Positions 11,505 through 24,130 are shown, numbered from the stretch's first letter. The stretch: 64,000 nt of DNA from Pohlia nutans (GCA_022496805.1 CM040085.1:9391811-9455810); one strand, 5' to 3'. Made by a program: numbers and translations. The notes: generated by a model not told the origin, from the letters alone.

Positions 11505-11670
11505 TTTTGATGCATGTGTATTCACTAATTTAACTTTTATGCCAAATGTCATGGCTTAGAACGAAAGGCTTCTACTTAACCCATGTGTGCAAAGAATTGG
11601 ATAGCCAATCATTCATAGTAATCAATGAGATAATCTAAATTTTGTAAAAAGGAAATCAAATTATTGTTCC
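11505..11670. repeat. Dispersed repeat also present at 18835-19080
   Basis: The segment around TCATGGCTTAGAACGAAAGG and CTTCTACTTAACCCATG recurs in the same orientation at 18835-19080 with scattered differences. No terminal repeats were identified, so it may be an internal part of a larger, older element. Confidence 0.55.
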
Positions 11671-11736
11671 AATTTCATTAGTAAGTTGTAGATTAGTTTT
11701 TAAATTTTGAATTTTTGATGGTGTGGTTTGGGTCCA

Positions 11737-12077
11737 CCCTTAAACGTCAGAGGGTACTTGAAATATTAGGGGGATACTTCCAAATATTAAGTAATAAGGT
11801 GCAAAAAAGATAGGTTCCAAATAAATTTTTGAAGGTAATTTTTATAAACGAATTACATTAATATAGGATGCTCAAAATTGATTACAAGAATAAAAATGAG
11901 ATTATTCTTGAGATGTTATTGAGATGTTATTAATTATAGCTAGAATTACTTTTATTTTTTTAGGGTACTTTTAATACCATTTTTTTACACATGATACTCA
12001 AAAGATACAAGGAGTGTTCCTCCAAGTTGAAATACATTGAAAATGAACTCTCTTAGAGCCTCTCTTACGTTTAAGGG
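11737..12077. mobile_element. TTAA-type MITE carrying a nested hAT-like MITE
   Basis: The left end is CCCTTAAACGTCAGAGGG and the right end is CTTACGTTTAAGGG followed by TTAA. The left flank has drifted to TCCA. Subtracting the nested MITE leaves a relic of about 72 bp. Confidence 0.6.
11766..12026. mobile_element. hAT-like MITE, 261 bp, 8-bp duplication TTGAAATA
   Basis: It aligns along its whole length with the MITE at 63576-63829, including the interior stretch ATTACATTAATATAGGATGC. Perfect 8-bp direct repeats TTGAAATA flank it (11758-11765, 12027-12034). The terminal bases have drifted from the CTCGGGGGGTTTACT form of the other copy. Confidence 0.82.
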
Positions 12078-12805
12078 TTAATTTCAATTGGATGTCATAT
12101 ATATCATGCCACCTATAGAGTCTACTAACAAATGTGGGAGTCCAAAAACTAGAAGATTATTTATCTATGCCACAATTCGGAAGTCAGACACCCTATTTGA
12201 ACCACTATGTACTATTTGTGTACATATCAAAATTTTACTTGTAAGATACTGATATACAATGGATCTCACAAACTCGAACAAGCGTCTAGTAGCCTAGTCT
12301 CTATCAAAGTATTTACCCCATATTACTTTTACAACTTGTTTTTATTGTTTAGCCATGTAACTCCTGTAAACAAAATGTTTTTGTTAGTGATTTTTTAGGC
12401 ATTTAAATGCCAAAAAGCACCCAAAATAATTGGCGTGCACCACGTCTTAAGTAAAATTTGAAGAAAAAATGGATGAAGATGCTAGATTGTTCCAATTTTT
12501 TTTAAAAAATTGGATGAAATTTTCAGTTTTATTGAAAGTCATCCAACTATGTGGATGAAAATATAATTCTATCCAAAATATAGATGAACATGAAAATATT
12601 TAGCTACACTACTTTATTTTATGTCGCCACTTCAACATTTCTCCAAAAACCAAAGAAAGGTCCTTGGTTTTCGTAGTCTCTGGCCCCCTTCAGTAGTGGC
12701 CTTGCGGGGCAGAGACAACAAATAACTTAAGGGTGGTTTACCTCATTTACGTGGTGGGTGTTGACGTGTTGACCTTGAAATAAAAACATTCTTTCTGATA
12801 CTGTA

Positions 12806-13360
12806 CTGTACAGTACCCACCAACAAGTTCTCGTTCATTCAGCTTTTCAAAGAGTTGCCAATAAAAATTACAAAAATTATTAGCTTTGAGCCAAATTTGG
12901 ACAAGTTGTAGTGCACAAGATGAACTACACATACAATTAAGTTTTGATAATAAAAGCATTCTTTCAATATGTTTTTATTTTAAATTCAAACCTTCATTTG
13001 TTACCCTTAATTCAAACAACTATGAATACAAATTTTGTTACTTATGGTTTATAAAACTTTCAATGGAAAGAATGCAAATCCTTTGTAGAATCACGTGAAA
13101 ATAAAATCATGAGTTTCGGAGTCATATTTACTAAAATATTAATGTTTGAAGTTTTTAGTTCATAATTGTATATAAATTTGGATATAAATTTTGTATTTTT
13201 TTAATACCTGATCCAAATTTTTTCCAAAGAAGTAATTTTTCACACTTCGAATGGTTTGATATATTTTAATTTTAATTTTAAAATTTTAAAATAATAAAAT
13301 ATTTGATTTAATTCTTTGAAAAGTTGAATGAACGTAAAGTTATTGGTGGGTACTGTACAG
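12806..13360. mobile_element. MITE with TIR CTGTACAGTACCCACCAA and TA duplication
   Basis: The inverted ends CTGTACAGTACCCACCAA and its complement GGTGGGTACTGTACAG are flanked by TA on both sides, giving 555 bp. TA duplication suggests a Tc1/mariner relative. The stretch 12082-12800 before it has no supported gene. Confidence 0.72.
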
Positions 13361-13587
13361 TAGATAAAAGACCAATTTAGTGAGTGCCGGCAAAACTTCC
13401 AAAGCAGAGGCCGGCCAGCCAGGGCAAGTGGGCAGCGCCAGATGAGCTTTTTGGAAAGTCAAAAGTGAAAGACATTTATTTAAATACGCTCTGATAACCA
13501 TTGGAGGCATGATAAGCATTGAAGAGTTTCTTTTTCTTCTTTTTATTCTTTTTTTTATAAAATTTAGCTTTGGTTTTTGAAACCTAA

Positions 13588-13890
13588 GAGCATCTCCAAT
13601 GGGGCTCGCCAAGGGTCTGACACACTCCAAAAGCAGATGAAAAATGCTAAGGCCCCTTTGAAAAAACCTCGTGACCCTCTATCCTAGCGTGTGTGATAGA
13701 TGACACTTCAAATCTACGTTTAGTTGACTATATCCCACATTCTACTTGTGATTGGTTCATTGACTATTTAATGTACACTTTTGATGTTTGAAGAACGTTT
13801 GAGGGTGTGGAATTTTAAGTTGAAGGGCTCTTCAAATATAAATGAGTAATTTTAGCAAGTCGCTTTTAGCGTGCATGGTTGGAGATGCTC
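13588..13890. mobile_element. Tourist-type (PIF/Harbinger) MITE, 303 bp
   Basis: The ends are GAGCATCTCCAATGG and GGTTGGAGATGCTC. TAA lies directly outside both ends (13585-13587, 13891-13893), the 3-bp duplication expected for PIF/Harbinger. The GAGCATCTCCAA end is a widespread plant MITE terminus. Confidence 0.88.
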
Positions 13891-14021
13891 TAAGTCTACA
13901 AATCTGTCTTGGTGCTCAGACTAAATTGAATATGTGACCTTACTTAATAAGTCTAATTTCTAAACTTAAGCTAAAGTGGATTGCCTCCAAATGATTGGAT
14001 TCAGTTTATGAGCTTAATTAT

Positions 14022-14521
14022 TAGAGTTTGGGCCTCTTTACACTAGAGACGAGAAGCCATGAGGAGAGAAATTTCAACCGATGAGAAATTGGTCTTCTCG
14101 GTTTCTAGGCCTCCCATTGGCTTAAATTTCTCTCCTCACGGCTTCTCGCCTTTAGTGTAAAGAGGCCCTTATTCGCAAACTAAAGGGTTGAGTGGGCCTT
14201 AGTTTGATTAAAATTTGGAAAAACGAAAACTGTTGAGGGAAGTATTAGGGAATCGAAAGAATGGGTGAGTGGAGACAATCTAGGTATATATAGCGAGAAT
14301 CTATTGCCAGAAAGGGGGCTAGCAGTCACCTTCTTTATGTGTGAAGGTGAATAATAGAAACTTGGGTGAGAAGTTTTTTAGCACCGATTTTGATGCTTTC
14401 AAAGTTTGCATCTACAGTTTTTTTAGTGCCCGTCACATGTTCTTTTTTAAGGACTAATATCACTATTCACTCAAACTATGGTCTACTCACCCACTTTTGA
14501 GGGACTTTATGGATAACTCTA
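14022..14521. mobile_element. MITE family TAGAGTTATCCG, interrupted by a Tourist MITE
   Basis: The outer ends are TAGAGTT and GGATAACTCTA. After removing the nested Tourist element the body is about 358 bp and matches 39689-40048 (360 bp) in inverted orientation throughout, including GCGAGAATCTATTGCCAGAA. The superfamily is unassigned because the flanking duplication is not clear. Confidence 0.8.
14030..14168. mobile_element. Tourist-like MITE, 139 bp, nested
   Basis: Inverted ends GGGCCTCTTTACACTA and TAGTGTAAAGAGGCCC enclose a longer imperfect fold-back. The right flank is TTA and the left TTT. The uninterrupted sister repeat at 39.7 kb shows a single TTA at this position, so the left copy has mutated. 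The ends and the 3-bp target fit PIF/Harbinger. Confidence 0.88.
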
Positions 14522-14524
14522 TTG

Positions 14525-15790
14525 AGTACCATCTTCCTACAAAGGAGATTGGATTGCTGAAACCCTGCCATCCTTCCACGTTTCAAAATCTGCTTTGAAG
14601 GACTTAGTTATGAAATTCACTCTCATAATATTCCTGCAGATTGTGTCAAATTGACGGCGCGTTGTACTCTGTGCATTAAACGTACCATACATGTATGATG
14701 CAACAACGATCAATGCTCAAAGGGTTTTCCTCCAAGCAGCAATACTGTAATCCACAACAACTGAGTCGATGCCTTGCATGAGGTACTTAGGCAAACCCTA
14801 AGCTCTCAAGTCGTCTTTTTCTTAGATTCATGTATGTGAAGAATTGTTGGTGCTCCAATTGTATTGAACGAGGATGAGGAGTTTAGAAGCGATGGCACTC
14901 GGGTCATAGAGTAGCGAACAATAGGTCCAACATGCAGTGCTCATCAAATATTGCTTTCCAATTTGCATTTGTTACATTTTATTTTATTTTCTTTGTAAAT
15001 ATACAATAACAAACAGTGGTACGCTGCAGATACCTCGTGTACGACTTAAAACTGACTAACTATTTTATTTTATTTTTGTTATAGGCACATGTGAGGGATA
15101 CCACCTCTTGAGAAATTCTCAAATTCCTAATTCACGCACTTGGTGCTGGAGCTTTGTTTGTTGCTTATGTTCTTTTCTTGCAATTCACAATCTGTTGGGA
15201 GAATTATATTTTTTGATTTAGTGAATTCCAAATAGCAACTTGCACTTAGGGTTTGCAATATTTATAGAGATGCCTATGTTGACTATTTTACAATATTGGA
15301 TTTTGTTTTATTTCTTTGCTTACACTGTAAGTTTAGAACATGCAACGTTTTGTGATTTTTCCTGAGGTTTGGAACCCTGATTTAATAGTGGACATAAGTC
15401 TATTTGCTGAATTTGTTCTTATTAAGGTAAGGTGGGAGTTTGATTTTTGAGATTGTTTAGAATATGCTTTGAATTTTCAAAGAAGTGAAAAACCTTTTTT
15501 TAAGATGGAAGCTTAGTTTCCATTGCACACATAACATTATCTAGAAGATTACGAAGATTACGATTCCTACAACGATTTTGGCGTGCGATGCTGATTCCCT
15601 AGGATGAATAGTGGGGCTGCTAAAGAATCTTATACAACATTAGATTACAAACATTGCAGTGAAAATGAAAAGAGCACATACTTGTACTCTCTGGCTAGTG
15701 ATTTTTTGAATTATCTAGACTAGGCCCAATGCTCCTAATCATTTCCAGTCATTTCTCTCTTGTGTTTTTGGAAAAGGGGACATTTTCAGT
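14525..15790. other. Non-coding stretch with a dispersed repeat
   Basis: No supported gene. The segment at about 15530-15615 (core GATGCTGATTCCC, GGGGCTGCTAAAGAAT) recurs at 22655-22740 with substitutions. Confidence 0.5.
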
Positions 15791-15791
15791 A

Positions 15792-15915
15792 AGGGAAAAA
15801 AACACAATAATTATAAATAGTGGCTATTATTTTATGTACTAAAAAGTCCCCTTTATTGAAAATGTCCCCTTTACTAAAAAGTCCCAGTATTTATAATTAT
15901 TGTGTTTTTTTCCCT
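15792..15915. mobile_element. Short fold-back MITE, 124 bp, TA-flanked
   Basis: A 28-bp perfect inverted repeat beginning AGGGAAAAAAACACAATAAT closes both ends, with TA outside each. A second inverted pair, AAAGGGGACATTTTCAGTAA just outside the left end and GAAAATGTCCCCTTTA inside, suggests one insertion next to another. Confidence 0.7.
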
Positions 15916-15917
15916 TA

Positions 15918-18372
15918 TTTTATTCTTTCCAAATGTAAATGTAGTTGGTTTAGTTTGTTTCTTAATACTATAAGTGCCAATTTATTTAATTATTTTTAAA
16001 TAAGAAAAAAAAATAAAAAATAAAATAAAAGAATAAAATTTTGTTAACATAATTTAACATTTCTTACGATTTTAGTTTGCAATAAGTGGAGAATAGAATT
16101 TCTCAAGTAATGTAATGATATATTAGCATTTACACCAATAAGATTTACCAATGGAACGAAATTGAGAAAAAAATTAAAAGAAAAAACAAAAAGAATAAAA
16201 GAATATTTTTTAAATATTTTTTAACCTTAGTTTTAATATTGTGTAAAGAATAACCAAAGAACAATGTCTAATGTGGATTCAAGGGAAAAAGGATTAGCAA
16301 AAGAATAGGAGCTAATTTCTACCTATGGGCATGCTTGACACTGATACAAACACACTCTTTAAACATCAAACTCGGCAAAATTTCAAACTAATCTAAATTG
16401 TCCTTTTGTTACCATATTCATCATAATACTAAAGTAATTTACATTTTGTAGTCAAATCCAAGTGAATTGTGTCTCACCATGTTAATTGTCACATTTGAAA
16501 CACTTTGATAGGTTTGTTTTGGAAAATGACATGGATCTTGGTACACCGCAAAAACACAAAATCATTTCATTGTGTCCGAATTTCACAATTTATATCCTAT
16601 AAAAATTATGCAATTTACAATAATTATACTTCTAAAGTTTGTATGAATGAAGAATCTAATAAAAGTAATTCTACTACGCAAGCCTTCTGACTATATAGAA
16701 AGTGATATCTTTAATTAATGTTTTTTCTCACATGTAGGTTCTATAACCATAATAAATTTGGATTGCATTTTGTTGAATTTTTTTCTTGAAGAAGATACTA
16801 ACACTATTTTTAAAATCACATCAAAATTATATATGAGAGTTGTTTTTAAACTCAAACTCTATAATTGTGAGTTTATCCAACTATAGAAGTGACATTCATG
16901 AGAAACAAAATGAAATATAATCCATTAGAATACATGAAACCTTGCAAATTCAAATGTACATTCCATTTCAAACCCCTCTCCTAAGGTATTGGATTCTTTC
17001 CTAATCCATTTCGTGACCAAAAGAGAAAGATTGAGTGAAATAGAGGGCTCATGAAACTCAATAAGACTAGGTTTTGATACAACGCGTTCTCATGGTACGG
17101 GTGACTACTTGACTTTAAAATCAAGTACTACTTTCTGAAGTAGTGAATGTAGTGAATGTAGTGGTACAAATTTCTTTAATTAGAAAATATTTTCTATTAC
17201 AACTTTCATCTCATCTAATTATGATGTACAATACATCAATTTTATTTTTCAAAATATCCATCTTTGATGCATTAAATTTGATTTGTAATAACAATGTAAA
17301 AAACTTGTTTGTCGCAAAAATGATATTTTAATGGTTTTTACCCTTTCCACACTATTTTTGGAATAAATTTTTTATGTTTCACTACATCTCCATATATACA
17401 TGTGTTTTAAGAAACAAACCCTTCATATGAGTTTCATGATCTTGCACATTTTTCCATTTTTACGTTTTAGAGGCTTATTAAATATCATGGAACAGAAGGA
17501 TTCTAATTTTTTAAATAACTTTGTAACTAGTCAACATTTAATCAAATTAAACCATGTAAAAATTTGAATAATGAAATTCTAATTACATACGGTCCATTTT
17601 ACACTACATTTAGTTGAAACATTACATTGTATTTTTTACTAATATGGTAGTAGCGGAGCACTAATCCAAAAAAAACCCAGCCAAAAATATCATTGTGTGG
17701 ATATCCCTCATACCTCTAAACCTTCAAAATCCCATACATTCATCATTTACGATAAATTAGTTAGAAATTTTCAAAGTCCATTTTCTCAAGAAATTCATCA
17801 CTTCCGATTACTTTTTCACTCACCCGTACGATGAAAACGTCCTACATGCATCCTCATACAAGATTATGGAGCTTTCTCCATGCTTCATAGTTGGCATACT
17901 AAGAGGTGCGCATATTAATACCTTCTTTTGGTACTTTCTATACACCGAGGTCCATTATACCCAAATCTATTGATTTTGATTTCATTAAACTACACTACCT
18001 TGCTCCAATTCTTATACTCAAAAACAACATCTAGCTCTCCTAAGAGCCCTTTTGAGCAAAGACTTTTTGATTTTTTTTACCTTGAGTGCAAATTCTTTCT
18101 CATAAGGATACAACTAATGGTTTGAACACTCATAGAGAGGGAAGAAGATTGATTGTACCAATTTGTAGCATCAATGGTAGTGTCTACAATCTCTATTCCT
18201 ATCATTCTAAGTATCTCACATATACTCCTTTGAGAAGAAGTCTTGGTTTACCTCTTCATTTCCTCTCCGTGTCCAACCATCTTCTCAATCCAATATGGTG
18301 TACTATTACATGGTTCATTTCCAACATACTAGCCACTTTTCTAAGACTTTGGCCTTCTTAAAGATCGAAAAT
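15918..18372. other. AT-rich stretch without recognised content
   Basis: About 2.4 kb of AT-rich sequence. The few open frames over 60 codons have no motif and no repeated support. Nothing was identified. Confidence 0.5.
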
Positions 18373-18623
18373 GGTCATATTCGTTATATTGAGACTTTTA
18401 GCTGATTTTGAGATAGAATGCTAGTTATTCAAAAATTCATTTAAAAAATAATAATTGAAACCAAAAATTAATTAATGCTCAAATAGTGATTCTATAATGA
18501 AATTCCAAAAGGTGGTGTTGTTAAATATTTATAAAAAAATAGTAGTAAGGAGGTAAAACGGTTTATCTTCAAGTTGAAGATAAAAATGAGACTGGGAAAA
18601 CTCTCAATATAACGAATATGGCC
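18373..18623. mobile_element. MITE with 28-bp inverted ends, 251 bp
   Basis: The left end GGTCATATTCGTTATATTGA and the right end, its complement with two differences, are clear. No target duplication could be assigned. Confidence 0.65.
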
Positions 18624-19140
18624 TTGAAAGCAACTTTGTCTTCAACATCCTTTGAAAATGGTTCCATGGTGATCGATCTCTTGTACGAAGTTGAACAATT
18701 TGTACAAATTGGAGCCTGTCTAGAGTTTATGCAATGGATATTGTATGTACAAGGTTGTGGGTTTATTAGATTCACCAGTGTATGCATAATTTATCACTTA
18801 GTTATTCATGGACACTTCCATAATTGGAACAACTATATGACATGATTTCTTATTCATGTGTATTTACTAATGTAACTTTCATGCCCAGGGGATCCAAAAC
18901 ATTAGAATTAGGAATATAGGAACTTTTATGCATGTCATGTGTCATGGCTTAGAATGAAAGGCTTCTAGTTAACCCATGCGTGGAGAAAATTTGGATAACC
19001 AATTATTAATAATTAGTGAGATAATATAATATTTTTTAAAAAGTAAATCAAACTACTATTCTAGTTTTGTTAGTAAGTGTAAACCAAACTTGAGTATAAG
19101 TCATTTTTTTGTTTTTAAGGTTTGTATGAATTTGGATTAA

Positions 19141-19710
19141 CCCCTAAATGCCTAGAGCCCTCTCCAAATTCGGCAGTTTTGTAAAAATGCATTATAAAAT
19201 GCAACTTAGAGGGATATTTTGAACTTGATATATGAATAAAAGTTGTACATTATGAATTTTAGATTCTATCCATACGGTTAGGTCTATGATTGCTATTACC
19301 AATAATTTTGTATAAAATTTGAAACGTGAAATTCAAAATTATTTTGTAATTCAATTACGAATAAGATATTGACAATCTACGGATGAAATTTTTTGTGATT
19401 GGTTGAAATGTAATACTCTAAGTGTAGTGATTTTTGGAGATTTTTTGGTTGCTTAATTATATGAGTTGACTTTTTTTAGAGCACTTTTACACTTGAAATC
19501 TTCATTATTTTGGGTGAATTACTACAACATGAAATGGGGCATAAAAATTTCACAAATAATCCCCTTTCTAATCAGATCACATATGCATGAAGCTAACTTC
19601 CCATAGAATCTACAATAAAAATTCCACACTGCTAAAAGTGTATGGCGGATGAGAAATTATGGATGAAATCTGTACATCATCCAAAAAATGAACGCTTAGG
19701 CAGTTAGGGG
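19141..19710. mobile_element. TTAA-type MITE, 570 bp
   Basis: TTAA then CCCCTAAATGCC on the left; GGCAGTTAGGGG then TTAA on the right. The interior is shared with the copies at 20965-21531 (inverted), about 28080-29032, 36918-37482 and 42471-43111, including ATTTTTGGAGATTTTTTGG. This defines one subfamily. Confidence 0.85.
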
Positions 19711-19714
19711 TTAA

Positions 19715-20960
19715 AGTGGAAGATTGAGGTTTCGTTCATACAACTTGAAATCTAAAGAAATAATTAAGTTCTATCTGTTCTTTATTGATGATGAGTTTGA
19801 GGCAAGTGGACGTTGCATTTGTCCAATCACCACAAAGAGTTGATTATATGTGGAACATTTATCTAGTGTAACGTGTGTTAAGAGGGCATTTCAATGAGGG
19901 CTATCACAAAATTGGAATATAAATTGAAGTATATTCTATAATGTTTTAGGTATATTCCAAGTAGATTCTTGAACTATTTCTTACTTGAATTTAAAACATC
20001 ATATATTACATATAAAGTTTTATGATTAGGTAGAAATTTTTCCTTCCATGAATAAAAAGGATCCTATAGTTTTAACTCACGTGGTTTTCTACTTTTCGCA
20101 TGGTCAACCCTTAGTACTATCCTCGCAGCAAAGAAGAACAATTGGTTGCAAAGATGGTCAAGAGTAAAGAGCACGGAGTGAGCATGAGCAGGAATGTCTG
20201 AACTTGAGAATTAGGATTTGGAGCCAAGAACGAAAAAGATAAAGGATAAAGACAACTAAAAACGTGACTAATTCACCTACTGCGTTACGCACCTCTCTTT
20301 TAAAAAAAGAAGAGGCTCTTTGAGTGCTTTTGGTAGGTAATTTTGGAAGCATAGTCATAGTCGCTATTTAATTAATGCATGGCGATCAAAATTTTGGGTA
20401 ATAGTTATGAAGTTACTAACTCATTGTTCTCGTTATAAGTAAATTGTTCAAGATTATTTTCTATTATTTGCACTAATAAGTGGACAACGTAATCAATACA
20501 ACTACATCACTTTCCATCCAAATCTACATCAAGGGACTTTAACATATTGACCAATGATCATCTAGTGCATATAACAAAGACTAGGTTACATAGTAAAGTT
20601 TCTTAATCCCTAAAGGTGCCATTGACCCGTTTTGGATTGGTAGTATTTTTGGTTCTTCCAAATTTCCCTCCTCATGAACTTTTTCACTACAAATCAATTT
20701 TTGGAGATACTTTATCATGTTGTTCTATCCAACAGTTGGATTTGGTGTTACAATAATAAATATACTTTTTTAAAATTACAAATGTGCATCCGTATGTTCT
20801 TGCAAAGTTGGTACTCTCTTTAATCTTTTTCTTACAACCAAACCTTTGATCAATGGAGGGAAACTAAAGAGAGGCATGGGGCTAAGTTGTGAACTCCTTT
20901 GTCTCCATAACATCCACAAGTTTGTTCTTGTGGTTACATGAGTCTTTCCCATGAATGATA
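19715..20960. other. AT-rich stretch without recognised content
   Basis: No supported gene, RNA or element termini. One 66-codon minus-strand frame near 20158-20358 lacks any recognisable motif. Confidence 0.45.
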
Positions 20961-20964
20961 CTAA

Positions 20965-21531
20965 CCCCTAACCGCCCAACCATGCATATTTTGCATGATG
21001 TATGGATTTGAAATCCATTTTCTCATCCACCATGCACTTTTTGCAATGTGGATTTTTTATTGAAACTTTTATGGGAAATTAGCTTCGTGCATGTGTGATC
21101 CGATTAGAAAGGGGATGATTTGTGAAAATTTTATGCCTCATTTCAAATTGTAGTGTTCCACCCAAAATTTCACAGATTTTAGTTTAAAAGTGCTCTTGAA
21201 AAAGTCAACTACTAAAATTAAGCAACCAAAAAATCTCCAAAAATCACTACACTTAGAGTATTACATTTCAACCCATCACAACAAAATTCATTATTAGATT
21301 GTCAATATCTTATTCGTAATCATATTACAAAAGAGTTTGAAATTCAAGTTTGAAATTTTATACAAAAATATTGGTGATAGCAATCGCAAATATAACCGTA
21401 TGGATAGAATCTAAAATTCATAATATACAACTTTTATTCATTCATCAAGTTGAAAATATCCCTCTTAGTTGCATTTTATAATGCATCTTTGAAAAACTAC
21501 CAAATCTGAAGAGGGTGAGAACGTTTAGGGG
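20965..21531. mobile_element. TTAA-subfamily MITE with a CTAA duplication, 567 bp
   Basis: It is an inverted relative of the 19141-19710 copy. The ends are CCCCTAACCGCC and CGTTTAGGGG. Both flanks read CTAA on the same strand (20961-20964, 21532-21535). If these bases were part of the inverted repeat the right side would read TTAG, so they are a target duplication. Confidence 0.82.
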
Positions 21532-21539
21532 CTAACTGG

Positions 21540-21612
21540 GTTAGGGGTTTGTAGGATTAAACACTGCAATGGGCAGTCTCCTTCGGGCTGGGGTTCAATT
21601 CCCCTGTCTAAT
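21540..21612 (+). tRNA. tRNA-like sequence, probably a remnant
   Basis: A 73-nt stretch has a good T arm (GGGG, loop TTCAATT, CCCC) with the box-B-like string GGTTCAATTCC. The ends GTTAGGG and GTCTAAT can pair at six of seven positions counting G-U. A D-arm-like GTTT...AAAC is present. The anticodon arm (ACTG, CAATGGG, CAGT) lacks T at position 33, and box A is poor. It could be a decayed tRNA or a tRNA-derived SINE head. Confidence 0.33.
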
Positions 21613-21807
21613 GCTTAATTTTTTGAGTTTATGTTAAGTTTTTAGATGCTTAGAAATGTTGTTTTTTCTCATGTAATGGTTGAATGTTTGGTTCTTGGAA
21701 TGGATGATGCTTGGTTCATTGTAAGGCATGTTATGTGTTCAAATTTTTTTATTTTTTTATTTCGTGTTTTTGTTGCTCATTTGATGGTGCAGCCAGAAAT
21801 TGCTTAA

Positions 21808-22387
21808 CCCCTAAACGTACCAGGGTGTCCTTGGAATTGGCAATTTGAGAAAAATCATCATAAACTCCCATTTAGAAGAATATTTTGGAATTGATATACA
21901 AATGAAAGTTCTAGATTTTGAATTTTAGATTTCATTCGTACAGTTTGATTCACTAATACTATCACCAATATTTAATTATCAATTTTGAAAGTTAAAATTA
22001 AAAATTCCTTCTAAATTCGATTACAAACAAAATTTTAATGTTTTTTGAGTAAAATTTGTTGGAATGAGTTTGAAATGAGATACTCTTAAACGTGGTGATT
22101 CTTTGAAATTTTCGTGTTTCTTAAATCTATGACCTCATTTTTGCAAGGCCACTTTTGAACTACAGTCAATGCAATTTTGGCTTGGTCAACGACTTGACAT
22201 ACTTCTACATTTGTAATTTTAGAAAAATATGTAATCAAGTATGACTAAATCCAACCGTTAGATAGGACAACAACTTGGCGAAGTATCTCCAAAAAAATGG
22301 ATGACTTTCATCCAAGCATTGATGAGAACGTGGGGTGCGTTTGAATCTGTTAATCGTCCAGTTTTTGGACACTGTTACGTTTAGGGG
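21808..22387. mobile_element. TTAA-type MITE, 580 bp
   Basis: TTAA then CCCCTAAACGTACC on the left; ACGTTTAGGGG then TTAT on the right, one change from TTAA. The interior is distantly related to the 19141 subfamily. Confidence 0.8.
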
Positions 22388-23944
22388 TTATCAATACACA
22401 TAAAGTGCCACAACTCACCACACTTCAACCCACAACTCGACATCACAGGAGCACAAAAAAAAAATCCATCGCCACTTCAAAATCTCAAAAAAAAACTTGG
22501 AATCCACATAACATTCTTTAGCTAGTACTGCAACACACCCTTTTGCTTGTGGAGAGAATCAACATATGAACAGGGAATTGATCATGTGAAACATCTAGAA
22601 ACTATTAAAAAATAGAAGTTTATTAAGCTGCCAAGCCATCATTAATTATTGATTCTCTAGAAAATTACGATTCCTGCAATGATTCTGGCCTGCGATGCTG
22701 ATTCCCAAGGGTGAACAGTGGGGCTGCTAAAGAATGTTACGCAGTTCTTGAGGCAAAACTTTATCATATGCCACCAAAACGATAGCACGAGTGGAAGCAG
22801 AGCCAGAGTAGCTGGCAGGTGCTGCACTGATGCAGGACCCCTTGAAATTTTAACCAAAAAGGCTGATTGGAGGCACTTGTGTCAAGTGCCAATGACACTT
22901 TCCCAGAAGCTTCCCACAGCAAGGCAACTACTTGTATAATTCGTCAATTGGATTAATTACTGCAAGCAGAACTGAGCACCTGGCTACTCTAGAACACGTG
23001 CAGAATTCGGTGTGTTTGGACTTTTGGATCTCAACGGGCGACTGGGTCACCCGAGTTTTTACAACCTGTCGGTTTGTACCATTGCACACAATAATAATGC
23101 CACTAGTAAGTTGCTTTAACTTCAATGTCTTAGCTGTGGTATGAATAATATATATACGTGCTTCCTGAGGTTTATCGATCACGAACTGTGAATGAGGAAA
23201 TCCGGAAGCAGTACAGTTCAGTACTGTACACTTAGTGGTGAGTTGATCTGTTATTATGCTCTAACACTAGGGTTTGTGCAAAGCATGTCGGACTATGATC
23301 TAAGAAATGGATATTTCAGAGGCCCCAAGCATGATGCCAAACTCACTCCCCGCCACTTTTTTAAAATTAAGTACGTACTGATTGGTCCAGGGAGCTTCTA
23401 TTTTTTCACACATCTGCAATGTGCGGAACTTTCATCTACGTATGGTTTAATTTAATAACAATTAAAAGTACCGTACAGAACTGGACCAAGTATATGCTAA
23501 CGAACTGACGGCAACGGATTACCCGGATGCCACTTTATAAAGGAAAGGATATGCGGGTATTGTGCGAGGGACCCGGTGCCCATTTGGCAGTATCAAGGTA
23601 TCCTGTCACTGCGATGTACTTTTATGCTTATGGATTTGGAAAAGGATATCATGATGAAGAAATTTTCCTTGCAGCATATGCCTCCGATCCAGGGCTACCA
23701 ACGCAGCTAGCTAGTCAGTCCGTATTCTTACTGTAATTCGAGATAAGCTTAAACGGAAAGACTGAGCCGAGTGAGACACTCAGTTGCATATCCATGTTTT
23801 TGATTCCTTGTCAACAGTGGCTCGAATTAACACAACCAACAGCAAGTTAGTCGTACAAGGTGCACAAGACCACCCAAAGTATCATGTCATTCGCACTCAA
23901 CTGAAAAAGAAAGTCTATCAAATCATAGAAATCTTGTCCAATGT

Positions 23945-24092
23945 CACAGGGAGATAAAAACAAGTTTCCCACAATTGTAACTTTCCCAGATCAAAATACA
24001 CTAAAATCATCCCAAGAAAATTACAATTGTGGGAATTTTGTCTCACTTCCTAGATGCAATCTCATGTGAGAATGTCTTTATCTCTCCCTGTG
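23945..24092. mobile_element. Small MITE-like fold-back, 148 bp
   Basis: The ends CACAGGGAGATAAA and TTTATCTCTCCCTG are inverted, and an internal pair CCCACAATTGTAA / TTACAATTGTGGG extends the hairpin. The CAGGGA end resembles hAT termini, but flanking 8-mers agree only partly, so assignment is tentative. Confidence 0.5.
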
Positions 24093-24130
24093 ATGTGACA
24101 TATCTTTCATGATTCAAAATGTCCATTACA

